Source: Dugong dugon (taxonomy: Eukaryota; Chordata; Mammalia; Sirenia; Dugongidae). From it: DNA of 64,000 nt. The stretch covers positions 170,077,624 to 170,141,623 of the forward strand of contig CM057461.1 of assembly GCA_030035585.1 (NCBI GenBank), in the 5' to 3' direction. Made by a program: the position numbers and the translations under genes. Positions within the stretch are counted from its first letter, which is position 1. Each line of letters starts with the position of its first letter. This document shows, piece after piece, positions 9,287-19,892 of this stretch. The notes beneath the pieces were generated by a model. It did no database searches, was not told the DNA's origin, and saw nothing but the letters and a program-made list of their open reading frames with translations.

Positions 9287-10984
9287 GGGCACTCATTTCT
9301 CCAACTGCCAAAAGTGATAGCTGTTGGTGGCATACAGCTAAGTCCCTCCCCGGGAATTGCTAAAGGGAGCTGCCTTGGAGGGAGGGGGCAAGCACACATC
9401 TAATGACTGGTCAATATAGGGTTACCAAGACCCTGCCCCATTGCCTCAATTTGGGGCATCTTTGAAGGTCCTTCCCAGCTCCAGAGCTCCCAGTGGGATT
9501 GGCTGAGGCCTCTGTTGTAACGGCATCATATAGCTCAACTTCTCCTCTGTCCCATTGTGCTTCCTTCACTCCCTCATGGGTATTGTTCCCCAGAGTACTC
9601 CCCACAAACCTGCTTGCATGCATATCTCCTCTGCAGAGTCTGTTGCCTGGGGAACCTGGCCTACAATTCCAATGTTAGTACAACTCTCCATTAAAACGTG
9701 CCTTTGGTGCTATCTATACTGGCATCTCCACATCTAATGAAGAGTTAGAGCTTCCCCTGGTACTGGTGTGTATAAAGGATCTTCACTTATTGTCTTTTAT
9801 GTCCTTCATAAATTGAATCACCTAGTTTGTTTCTGACCTTGATAATTTTATCTGTAAATGGTTGTATTGGTTCATGATACTGGTTCTCTGTAACCTGGCA
9901 CCCTTCCCACTTTTTATTACATTCCAAGTGGTTATTTCAGGTCTTGAAAAACAACTGCTCTTCTTAAACACCTTGACTTTCTATTACCTAAATTTAGTTT
10001 CTTCCCTTGGTACTTGAATTATTTCCTTAGGCAATATGAAGATACTATAAATTCCTTTTTTATTTCTTCTATTCATAAGATTATTCCTAGTATTTCTATA
10101 TAGTAATTTGAAATTTATTGAAATAAATTACAATAGAATCCCATTCTTTATAGCTCATTATCAACAAGAATGCAATATATCATGGATTAAATCATACTCT
10201 CTCAAAACATAACTACAAGCAGGAAAGACTGGTGCAGGGCCATTAGAATATAATAGAAGAGAGAATTGGTAATCTCATCAAAGGTACAATTAGGATAAGC
10301 GGGTGTGGAAGGGACGAGGAAGGGTACTAGGATGCTGGAGGAGAATGCATACACACTTGGAGCACTGGGACTTGCGTGTGCATCCTGGTGAAGCCTCTTG
10401 ATTTGCGTCCAGCCATCTAGCTACAAGAAGTCTCCCCTTTCCCCACCCTGAGCGCACAGTGAAGGTCATATGGGAAAAGGGGAAGACGTCAGTGTAGCAC
10501 GAAACACAGACTTGCATACATTAATTCTTGAGCACTTTCCATGGTACTACGCTCTGGTAGTACCCTGCTGGGCCCAGAGCATCTTGGGAAACCTTCATGC
10601 CCCCCTAAGTTCTAACCTCAACAGGTCTCTTGGCCCTGAGTCCCCCAACAGGTAATAAAAATATTGCCCTAGTTTTTCCCTTTGATAGCCTCTCTTCTTT
10701 CATTAAAATTCAAAATATCTTCTATTTTGGATCATCTACCCTGAGAAAGCCTTCAACTGTGGAAATCTTCAGTGTTTGATTAATTATTTCCTGCTATGGG
10801 AAGCTTAGGTCAAAAAGAGTATCATCTCTAGTTGATCTCAAACTAAATATTGTCCTCAATATTTTTCAGTAACTTGCTTACACTCTTATTTCCACAACAT
10901 TGAATACTATGTGCTTGTGTCATAGTAGAAAGTATGTGGAGACCAGCTAGAACTTGTGCCGTACAATTTATGAGCTGTTATACC
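9287..10984. other. unassigned sequence
   Basis: No gene or familiar repeat was recognised. Several short overlapping open frames on both strands lack recognisable domains. Confidence 0.4.
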
Positions 10985-11345
10985 TGTCTCCTTATTTAGT
11001 CTCTCAGAATCTCAGCTTCCTCATCTATAAAATGGGGAAAATACCTACTTTAAAAGAGCCCTGGTGGTGCAATGGTTAAGTGCTTGGCTGCTAAAGGTTG
11101 GTGTTTAGAACCCACCAGCCGCTTCATGGGAGAGAAGACCTGGTGATCTGCTCCCGTAAAGATTACAGCCTAGGAAGTCTTATGGGGCAGTTCTACTCTA
11201 TCCTATAGCTTAACTATGAGTCAGAATCAACTCAGTGGCACACAACAACAACAATAACCTAATTTAAAAGATTCCATGAGTATCAAAAGGAATCCTGGTG
11301 GTAAAGCCTTAAACCATGCCTGCCAAGTAGTATATATTCTAACTG
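10985..11345 (+). repeat. MIR SINE, split by an AfroSINE
   Basis: GAATCTCAGCTTCCTCATCT and ATAAAATGGGGAAAATACCTA are the conserved MIR core and 3' region. The copy is interrupted at 11057-11256, and only weak similarity continues after it. Confidence 0.55.
11057..11256 (+). mobile_element. AfroSINE with 14-bp target duplication
   Basis: Near full-length: AGCCCTGGTGGTGCAATGGT, CCACCAGCCGCTTCATGGGA, CCTGGTGATCTGCTCCCGTA, CTATGAGTCAGAATCAACTC, ending in CACAACAACAACAATA. A short deletion removes ACCAAA after GCTGCTA. Flanking ACCTACTTTAAAAG (11043-11056) and ACCTAATTTAAAAG (11257-11270) differ by one base. Confidence 0.95.
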
Positions 11346-11374
11346 TAAGTTCCTTTCACATTTCTTGCCCAAGA

Positions 11375-12640
11375 ATTCTTCATTCATTAATTTGACAAAC
11401 ATGTATTGATGCTTAATGTGTCAGAGGCACTGCTCCAGGCCCTGAGGATACAAACTGAACAAGCAGGACAATGTACCTGCTCTTATGGAACTTATAGTCT
11501 AGTGAGAGGAGATAGACAGTGAATGAATAAAAAGATACCAGATAGTGATAGACGTTAGGATTAAAGTAACCAGGAAGATGTGATAGTAAGTAAATGGTGA
11601 GGGGGAAGGGAGCCTGCTTTATGTTGAGTAGTCAGAGAGGATCTCTCTTGGGAAATAAAATTTGAACTAAGACCTACAAAACAAGAAGGAGTTAAGCCAA
11701 CTGAATATCTGATAAAAGAACTTTCTAGAAAGAGAGCACAGCTAGTAAGGGTCCTAAGACAGGAATGGGCTTAGAGGATTTTATAGGTGAGTAGGAGACT
11801 ATAGGGTTGCTACGAGTAGGAATCAACTCAATAGCAACTGGTTTGGTTTGGTGTTTTAGAAGAGAGGTGGGCAGAGTCCAATCATTGTAGGCCCTTTTGG
11901 CCATAGTAAAAAGCTTGTGTTTTATTCTCAGTGCAATGAGGAGCCTTGGAGAATGTAAAGCAAAGCATGGAAAAGATCTAATTTACATTGAACACCATCA
12001 GGAAGGATAGTCTGTTGGTTAACAAGAGTACAGGAAGGGAGACCAGTTAGGAGGATAATGTAGTCATCCAGGAGAGAGATGCTGGTGGCCTGGACTGCCA
12101 TGGTAGCAGCCAAGATGGTGAGAAGTAAACAGATGCCAGGTATATATCTCAGAGTAAGAGTTGGATTGACTATGGGAAGGTAATGAGGAAAAGCAAGGAA
12201 TCAAGGAGGATTCTTAGGTATTGATTTAAGCCATGGAGCCATAGAGGAGCAATTTAATGAGATAGAGGAGACTAGGGAGGGAGCATATTTATGGGAGAAA
12301 ATCAAGATTTCAGTTCTAGATATTATAAGCTTGAGATGCCTATTAAACATCTAAGTAAATATCATAAGAAGGCAATATATAATTAGATATATGAGTATGG
12401 GGAGAGGTCATGCTAGAGATATGGAAATCTAAATTTGAGAGTCATTAGTCTAATCCTTAAAGCCATGGAACTAGATGAGGATGGAGATGGAGAAGAAAAG
12501 GAGTCAAGGACCAGGTCAAGAAGCAAACAAACATTGAGAAGTTAAGCAGAGGATTCTGAGGGGAAGAAAAAGGCCAGTATAGAATAAAGACCAAGAGAGT
12601 ATGATCTTACAAAAACCAAGAGAAGAGCGTGTTAAGAAAT
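11375..12640 (-). mobile_element. L2 LINE, antisense
   Basis: Ordered L2 blocks: GGCACTGCTCCAGGCCCTGA, CTTATGGAACTTATAGTCTA, AGGGAGACCAGTTAGGAGGA, GTCATCCAGGAGAGAGATGC, TTGAGATGCCTATTAAACAT, and AGCCATGGAACTAGATGAGG. It carries a SINE tail insertion at 11797-11860. No open coding frame of note remains. Confidence 0.85.
11797..11860 (+). mobile_element. SINE/RTE tail fragment in L2
   Basis: Only the shared 3' tail is present: CTATAGGGTTGCTACGAGTA, GGAATCAACTCAATAGCAAC, then TGGTTTGGTTTGG. The fragment is severely 5'-truncated and cannot be assigned between SINE and RTE. Confidence 0.8.
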
Positions 12641-13515
12641 GAGTGTGAGTTACAATTTTAATAGCCACTGGGCTTGCTTCACAAATACCCCACTATAGCA
12701 AGGCAACCTGAAGCCCCCATCACCAACTGGCACTTCTCAAATGTAAGTCAGTATGCCAGAGGGGCAACCACATGTTGTCAATGCTCCGTAGTAGCTGGAG
12801 TCTCCTTTCCCCACGTGCAAAAGACAAAATAGATTTCCGGTGGTGATACGGGCAATGTTAGCCACTGTGAGCCTCCTTCATGGGCTTTGTTCTCAGTGCC
12901 TGAAAATGGAACTGCTTATGATTCCAACACTTGTAAAAACCCTTGCAAAATCACACAGGTTAAGTGCTGCCAGGTAGTGGTTGATGCTGCAGGAAACCTG
13001 CTCTTGCCAAGAAGGGGAGGAGAGAAGGCTGCAAGCTTCTGCAAAGAATAAGACAAAATACATTTGAGGGAAGCTAACACGGAGAGTGTTTACTGAGTAC
13101 AGAGCAATGAGGAGAGCTTTCCACAAAGGGAAGCACTGCTCATGTGGGGTTCTACCCAGGAAGTAACATGGGAGGGTGGAAGGTGCTGCTTCCCCAAATT
13201 AGAAATAACTTGTTTGGACAGTGTGCACACATCAAAAGGTTCCTCTTCTCACTCTTCCCATTTCCGTCCCCACGAGGCACACACATTCTTCTCTTTTCAT
13301 CCTGTTTGTAAAATTCAAAAGGAAATCTGATTTCTTTTTTACTTTCAAAAATTTGAGAAGTACTTTTAAGGTGTTATCGTTAAGCTGTTTTTTATCATAA
13401 GGATCAGATACCCACAAATATGTCCAACTAAGATGGTTGGTGACTATTGTAAGGATCCGTGAAGGTGAAGAAAAGACAGACTCAGTTGAAACCAAAAACC
13501 TTAGTAATCAAAATA
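12641..13515. other. unassigned sequence
   Basis: No gene or clear repeat was recognised between the L2 and the MIR. Confidence 0.4.
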
Positions 13516-13650
13516 GATCACATTTATCCCCATTTTACAGAGGTACAGAGAGATTTAAGTGCCTTGCCCAAGGTTACACAGCTAGTAAGTGGTGAGTCAG
13601 GATTTGAAACAAGGCAGGTTGGTTCCAAGGAATGTTTAAGTATTAGTCTA
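13516..13650 (-). repeat. MIR SINE, antisense
   Basis: TTTATCCCCATTTTACAGAG, CTTGCCCAAGGTTACACAGC and TAGTAAGTGGTGAGTCAGGA reproduce the MIR core in reverse complement. This is one of the best preserved MIR copies in the window. Confidence 0.9.
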
Positions 13651-13709
13651 CGCTATCTCATAAGAATTTGAACGGAGCTGCAAAGTTACCAGAATTAAAG
13701 CAGATTAGG

Positions 13710-13965
13710 GATTCATTCTCCTTCTATCTCCCTCTATCTCCCTCTCTCTCTGCATTTCCCTCCCCTCCTTCTCCTCCTTCTATTCCTCCTCCTCTCCTCT
13801 TCCTCCTCCTCCTCTTCCTTCTCTCTCTCTCTCTCAATCTTTCAACCTTGCTCTGCCTCCATTTCTCTCACTCTGTTTCTTTCCTATTATCTCTCTTTCC
13901 CCATTTCTGCTCTGCCTTTTGTTTGTGTCTACTCTGTTCTCTTCTGGCTACTGACTAGGTTATTC
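13710..13965. repeat. pyrimidine-rich (CT)n/(CCT)n tract
   Basis: About 250 bp of almost uninterrupted pyrimidines on the plus strand, with CTC, TCC and TCTCTCTC patterns. It gives a spurious open frame rich in Ser, Leu, Pro and Phe (13668-13958). Such mirror-type polypurine/polypyrimidine tracts can form triplex DNA; that is known behaviour of the class, not something shown here. Confidence 0.85.
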
Positions 13966-14205
13966 TTTCTTTAGGCTCCATGTTGACTTTCTCTACCTAA
14001 TTGCTTCTACTTACTCAGAGTTTCTTTGCCCTTATACCTTCTTCAGCCTGGACGTGGTCCACCACGGCCCATCCCTCTGCCGTATTGCATTTGGATTTCT
14101 TCCTTCAGAATCCCTATGGACAAAATTCTATTGGATCAGCCATTAGTTCCCTCCCCTCTCCCCACCCCCCAATCCGACAAGCTATGGTTGGTTATGTTTG
14201 GAATC

Positions 14206-14781
14206 TGTAGTGTGATGGATTACTTTTGTGTGGCGTTTCTAGCCATGGTCTTGTAACTCCCACCCAGGTGATTGGGCGGGACCGTGTGATAGGGTAATTG
14301 TGGCTCATCAAGGGGATTGGTCAGTTTTGCCTTAAAAGAGAGTCAGTTCTAGAGCAGAGAGGAGGATCCTACCACCACCAGGGAAGAACACCCAGGACCC
14401 GGGATCCCTGTGCTGAGAAGCTCCTGGAAGCAGGAGACTGTGTGAGAGAGAGAAAGCTGTAACCCTGAAGACAGTGAGAAGCGGTGGCAGGAGAAAACCA
14501 GCAGCAGGAGACGGCAAGGTGTGTTTCTGGGCCCACAGAGAGAGAACGCTGAGTGCCTTTGGAGAGAGGCCGAGGGCGAGGGAGAGGTATGCCTGTGAGC
14601 ACAGTTGGGAAGAGGCTGTCCTGATGGAAGAACTGCATCCTGAAAGAGTTCCTCAGCCTGAACTGTAACAGTTACTTCCCTCATAAACCCCAGAATTGTG
14701 AGTTTGGTCTGTGAGTTCTGTGTGGCCATTGCAACGAATTATCAAACCAGCAGAAAAGTAGAGAGTACTGCGTGAGGGACA
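14206..14781 (+). mobile_element. ERVL-class LTR (MLT2-like)
   Basis: The element starts TGTAGTGTGATGG and ends GAGGGACA, i.e. TG...CA. Internal blocks GTGTGATAGGGTAATTGTGG, AAGGGGATTGGTCAG, AGAGAGTCAGTTCTAGAGCA and TGTGAGTTCTGTGTGGCCAT agree with the MLT2/ERVL LTR pattern I remember. A primer-binding site follows two bases downstream, which confirms both the boundary and the orientation. At 576 bp it is well preserved. Antisense open frames (14332-14729) are non-functional by-products. Confidence 0.8.
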
Positions 14782-14783
14782 GT

Positions 14784-14801
14784 TGGTGTCAGAATTAGTA
14801 A
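14784..14801 (+). promoter_or_regulatory. retroviral primer-binding site, tRNA-Leu type
   Basis: TGGTGTCAGAATTAGTAA sits two bases after the LTR end. The first ten bases (TGGTGTCAGA) fit the complement of the 3' end of tRNA-Leu (TGGTGTCAG.AGTGGG), the primer typical of ERVL; the rest has decayed. Confidence 0.7.
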
Positions 14802-15610
14802 AGATGGCAGAGAGAGGAGGCTTGTCTGGCCTCCACCTCATGGGAATCAGCCTTGTGCTGTTGATCTTGGTTCTTCTTCCCCCTCCGTGGAGCTGGAGGA
14901 GGTCAGACACTGCCCCCAAGCCATTTTTGCAGAGTCATTTACAGACTCCAAGCCCAGGGCAACCATAAACAGATGCCTAGTAAGCACAGTATCACCTTTG
15001 CTTTTGTCAGAAAAATTCTCTACTGGCCAACTCTGACACAGATAAGCCTCCCAATCAAATCCCTACCCGCTCCCTGCCCTGTGCCTGAGCATATGATGCC
15101 CCGGTGTGATAATGCTCACACACTCCGTGTGTTTACATGTGATGGTGCTAGCTGATTGCGCGTAAATAAATGAGGATCTTGTCTGGCTCCACCAAGAGAA
15201 GACAAATAGTCCTGAGTTGCAAGGCATATCTGATCAAACGGGAACCCGGGTATGGAGAGGAGGCGACAGACAGAGAACCATGTCATTATGTGATGAAACT
15301 CAGCGGAGACCTGCTCTTAAATAAAATGGGGTCCTCCATCTGTGTTGAGGGTGTAAGCTGGGACCACGAAAGAGAAGCTGCCTGAATCAAGAGACAAAAG
15401 GAGCTCAGCCTAGGCTAGGAGTAAGTTCATATTTGAACTGGAAAGAATCTTAATTTCTCTGGGTGAAAAGGAAAGAGGAGCTGAGCTAGAAGGCTGGGCT
15501 CACAGCTTAAAAGACATGCAAACTATCAGGCTTCTGTAGTCACCGAACAATGAACTAGGCTTCTACAATGTATGTCTGCACACGCTCACCTGAATATAAA
15601 AAGGTGTTAA
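14802..15610 (+). other. possible ERV leader remnant, then unassigned
   Basis: The sequence directly after the primer-binding site should be retroviral leader/gag if the copy is not a solo LTR, but I see no gag motif and no long frame. AAGATGGCAGAGAGAGGAGG follows the site. A second LTR was not found within the next several kb. Confidence 0.35.
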
Positions 15611-16540
15611 AAAGCAAGTCTACAGGTAATTGCTTCTTTTTCTTCTTCTTTTGTTTATGTTGCCTCTATTCCAAGAAAAATACTTAAATGATACATTATT
15701 ACATTTCTGCATAATCTCTTAACAGATTTGAACATTTGTTACAGTGCTGGGCCGGTGTTAGTATCTTTGTTTATCCCAGCTTTCCACACTTTGGAAGATC
15801 ACACACTCTTCTTTCTAGAAATTTTGCTCTCTTCTTTGGTATACTTGATCGACTGAAAACTGATTTTCCGTATACTTCAGGAGAACAAGGATATTTTTTG
15901 CATTAAAAACAGAATCACGACAGGCACACAGACACATGTAGACATTTAAACAAAGGATGCAACAAATCTCAAATTCTTATAATTAAACTATTTTTCCGTG
16001 CTTCCAGAAACAGTTAACTAACTATCCTACTACTAAATCAGAATTGTGGAACTAGTATAACATGTTGATGATTGATGTTGTCCACTTATTTTTAAAATAA
16101 CCCTCATTGTTTATGCCATTGTAGTAAAGGGTTCCCCTCTCCCACGCAGGAAGTCTGGGATGAAAGTGGGTTGTTGCCACGGCAACAAAATACAAGGCAG
16201 AGAACTCCAGAGAAGGGGGAGGTCCCTATACCCAAGGCCATCGCCACAAGAAAGCCCCCAGCCCTGGAGTGATGGCAGCAGAGAGAGGCAACCTGCCATG
16301 ACTTCACACTGCCAGATGGCTCGTTGTTGACATAGGGTTTCCTCCCAACTGCTAATTATTTGCATAAATCTAGATCATTCATTCAAAGGAAAACAATGAA
16401 TTCACTTAAGTATACATTGACATTCTTATTAGGCTGTTTTTTTCTTTGAACAGCCCAACATTAGAAACATTCTCCAAACACATAGCACAGTGCCTTACAC
16501 ATAAAAGTGACTTAATAGCCATTTAGCTATTTATTGGATC
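15611..16540. other. unique-looking sequence holding an RFX X-box
   Basis: No interspersed repeat was recognised. The segment 16110-16380 looks unlike the surrounding repeats and contains the palindrome described separately. Confidence 0.4.
16173..16186. promoter_or_regulatory. perfect palindromic RFX X-box
   Basis: GTTGCCACGGCAAC is the ideal X-box pattern (GTTGCC, 2-bp spacer, GGCAAC), the binding site of RFX transcription factors, used in ciliary gene promoters and other enhancers. The 14-mer is a perfect inverted repeat of 6+6. Function here is inferred; no nearby promoter or exon was found. Confidence 0.6.
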
Positions 16541-17330
16541 TGTTCTTGAGCCAGATATTGCTCAAGATATACAGTTGGAAACGACAGGTTCCCTCTCCTC
16601 AGGGAGCCAAACACATATAAAGATCCGTGAAACCTTACACGTCAAGTCCAGTGGTATAGCCCTGCCCAGGGTGTCATGAGGTGAGAACTCAGAAGAGGGA
16701 CGTATCACCCTGGAGGAGTATGCAAGGAAAGGGAGAGGGAACAGGGTGTCACATGGCTTGAGTCCTGGAGGATAAATAAAGAGCTATGGGTACTCCTTTC
16801 TTTGTGCTTGCTTTGGGATGCTCCCGGGAGGGAGGACAGCATGAGCAAAGGCCCAAAGGGAAAGCGATATCGACTCTGCTGTTGCTGAAGAAGAATCTGC
16901 ACGGCAGAGAATGATGGAAGCTAAAGCAGAAGAGGGAGTCCCTGCATGGTGCAAATGGTTAATGTGCTTGGCTGCAACCGAAGGTGCCCCAGAAGAAAGG
17001 CCTGACAATCTACTTCTGAAAAAAATGTCCAATTATAAACCCTATGGAGCACAGTTTTACTCTGACACATAGAGGGTTGCCATGAGTTGGTGTCGACTCG
17101 ACAGCAACTGGCTTTTAAAGCAGGAGAGACAGGTGGGTAGCTTAGATCTTAACAGAGCATGTAAGCCTCTCTGCCTGAAGAGCCTGGGCTGTATCTCTGG
17201 GCAATGGAGACACCGACGTGGGAAACCTGCTTGTAGGATGAACTCTTAGCAGCAGTGTGGAAAATAGCCCAGCAGAAAAGATTGGAGACAAGAGGACCAG
17301 TTCAGACTTCTCAGACAGTAAAAGCCTGAA
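16541..17330 (-). mobile_element. degraded L2-like LINE, antisense
   Basis: L2-like blocks are visible in reverse: AGCATGAGCAAAGGCCCAAA, GAGCCTGGGCTGTATCTCTG, GGCAATGGAGACACCGACG, and GCAGCAGTGTGGAAAATAGC, followed by ATTGGAGACAAGAGGACCAG. The match is weaker than at 11375-12640. A SINE interrupts it at 16935-17115. Confidence 0.5.
16935..17115 (+). mobile_element. AfroSINE-related SINE, second body type, with target duplication
   Basis: The head is GTCCCTGCATGGTGCAAATG, not GAGCCCTGG. The body GAAGAAAGGCCTGACAATCT, ACTTCTGAAAAAAATGTCCA, and tail GGGTTGCCATGAGTTGGTGT, CGACTCGACAGCAACTGG follow. Flanks TAAAGCAGAAGAG (16922-16934) and TAAAGCAGGAGAG (17116-17128) match at 12 of 13 positions. 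The tRNA-like part is internally shortened. Confidence 0.9.
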
Positions 17331-19692
17331 CCAGGGTGAGGTATTAGGGATAGAAAGTATGGGGATAGTTTCTAGAAATATCTATTGAGTAAAATCACAC
17401 AGCTCCCCAAAACCTTAAGACACCAATCTCTTTCCTCCTTTCCAGACCAACTTAAACACTAAGAAAAACCCAGATTATAAAGGCTAAGATTTGCAGCAAC
17501 AAACGCTCCTTCTATGTACATACCTTATATGTGCATTAATCCACTTAAAACGATCACAGCCACTTTAAACCCTGTTGGCTAAGTTGATGGACAGGCAATA
17601 ATATTCCTCTCCTGAATGTAGTCGAGGAGACTGTTTCCCACTATTTCTGGTCATGGGGGGTCAGAAAATGAGAGGAGATTTTTAGAAAGATTCTGAACAA
17701 TATATCAGTGGCAGAGTGGCAGACAAAACACAACTGATAATGCTTCGTACTGAGATAGCATCATCCCCTGGAGGCTCTCCTGGTTTCACAGTGAATATTA
17801 ATTTTTAGAGCATTCCTATAAAGTAGACAAGTGGCAAAGGGGGTTGGCTCTATTTCAGTGAGGAAAAAAAAAAAAAAAAAAATCCTAGTGCCTGAAGAGA
17901 TGAACTGACTTATCAGAGGCAAGGTTAGTGAGAGGCAAGCCTGAGGGCAGAGTTTGGACTTCCTTGTTTCTTCTCCTGGATTTCTCATCTAAGCTCATCC
18001 TAATGGGGTTATTGTATTTAACATAGTCTGTCCAGATCCCATCTAAAAAGAGGAAGCAAAGGCCTGGGTCATTTTCCAGATGATTTCTTTAAAAGAAAAA
18101 AAGGAACCTCTTTTTCCGCCAAATTGTTTATAATTGATGCAATACAGAAATGAGTTCTCCAACTCAAATTCTGCTGTTTAATTTCTTTTAAATCGGCATT
18201 TGCCTGAAATATCTCAGTAATTCAAGTGGAAAGGGAGGTTTTGTCTAAATTATGAAAATGACCTCAATTTACTTCTTTGAATAGCTACCAGAAATGGGCA
18301 CCACATGGTGTAGAAATCAAGCCCTTCTCTGTGCCCTGGGGTACATAGATCGCCTTTGGCGCTGGGATGGGAGTGGAGGGGAAAATCCTATGCTTGAGTT
18401 CAACACTTGATCCTTTTTGTTTTCTACTATAAATTGGTGACAGTTCATCATTTACTCCATTTGCATCAATGAAGACTGCAACAAATACTGGTTGTTTTGT
18501 TTCATTTATACATAGGTGAAAATGTAGGCATACCGATGACTGGAAGAAATGACTGTCATTTCAGCTCTTCCAAAAGGGTCAGGCCTGGGCTCAGCTTATT
18601 TTTTGTATATTTAGATGGTGTGTAAATTGAGCGAGCAGTGATGAGGCAAGGAAATGATTGCATCCCCTGCGTTTTTGCCAAAGCACATGTCCCAGTTCTT
18701 TGTTTGATTCTAGTTCCTGTTATCCGCAGTGGCGCTGCTTTTGTTTCTCTCTCGTTCTGCCACTCTTCCTTTGCTCCTTTCTTCCAGTATCTCGCAGGAT
18801 AGAGTCACTTGCCCCTGGAGGCTTTAGTTCCGTGGAAACCTGGGATTACAATGTGTGCACAGGCAGCTGTTCAGCTGAGAAGCAGGAGCCTCTCCTGAAG
18901 CTCTTTTGGAGTCAGGATATTAGTCTGTAGGAGGACACCAACAGTTTCCCTCTGCAATGGGGCTCACGGACAAAAGCTTCCAAACCAGACGCTGAACAGA
19001 GGTGATTCCTTTGGGCTCGGGTGTGGGCTTTCCTGTTGCTCCCAGCAAGAACAGAAGATGCTTACGAAGCCACCCTGGTTCCCCAGGCAGGGCACACTGG
19101 GGGGTCTCACACACCCTGCTAGCCTGCTCATGCACACCTAGGTTCCCCTACCCGACACCTGCCGGCTCCTTTCAGCACCCACCTAGTGTGGAGTGCTCTC
19201 TGCTAGATTCACATGTGCCCCCCAAAGGACCCCTTTCTGAGATAGAATAACTTCGTTTACACTCTAAACAGTCAGACATGATTCCCAAAACATAAGAGCA
19301 GTCAGCAGACTCCATCTGAGTGATCAGCTCTAAGCAGTTAAGGCAGGAAGAGAGGAAAGGAAGGAGAGGGGGAGGAGTGGGGGAGCAAAGCAGAGCCTCC
19401 TGTCTTTGTTTCTCTCCCATCTGGCTGGAAGCCAGAGGGAAAGATCGAAGAGACCTATCCTTTGTCCACTGATCTGACAGCCATCCCATGTTACCACTAG
19501 GCAAAATCAAAGTGAAATGCATTCACACGTTCATGTCCATTGCTCAAAAGATTACTGAGGCATCTGTCTTACTATGCCTAATGGAAGCAGGATTTCTGCA
19601 CAGCATTTCTGTCTCCAAGGTCATCAGCAAACTAAGGGAGTTCCACGTTCTCCTCTGTCGCTCGTCATCGTTAGCGCTCTCCTTCTCCTCCA
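17331..19692. other. largely unique sequence, no gene seen
   Basis: Over 2 kb without a recognised interspersed repeat. An A18-19 run lies near 17864. The AT-rich part 18100-18300 and the part around 18420-18560 are free of repeat signatures and could include conserved non-coding sequence. Open frames at 18658-19522 overlap on both strands without domains. Confidence 0.4.
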
Positions 19693-19892
19693 AAACACCA
19701 GTTGTCAAGCGAATGCTGACTCATAGCGACCCTGTAGGACAGAGCAGAGCTGTCCCATAGGGTTTCCAAGGCTGTAATCTTCACAGAAGCAGACTGCCAC
19801 ATCTTTCTACCTTGGAGCAGCTGGTGGGTTCAAACTGCCAACCTTTTGGTTAGCAACAAAGTGCTTAACCACTGCACCACTGGGGCTCCTTT
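19693..19892 (-). mobile_element. AfroSINE, antisense, near full length
   Basis: Antisense blocks: TGCTGACTCATAGCGACCCT, GTAGGACAGAGCAGAGCTGT, AAGGCTGTAATCTTCACAGA, AGCAGCTGGTGGGTTCAAAC, CCAACCTTTTGGTTAGCAAC, and the head GCACCACTGGGGCTCC. The flanks CTCCTTCTCC and CTCCTTTTCC may be the target duplication, although the 3' flank overlaps the SINE head. Confidence 0.92.

Noticed and set aside
13668-13958. Ser/Leu/Pro-rich frame resembling a membrane or secreted protein
   Set aside because: It is a translation of the pyrimidine-rich tract, not a gene.
14349-14729. 126-codon minus-strand frame
   Set aside because: It is antisense within the ERVL LTR and has no independent support.
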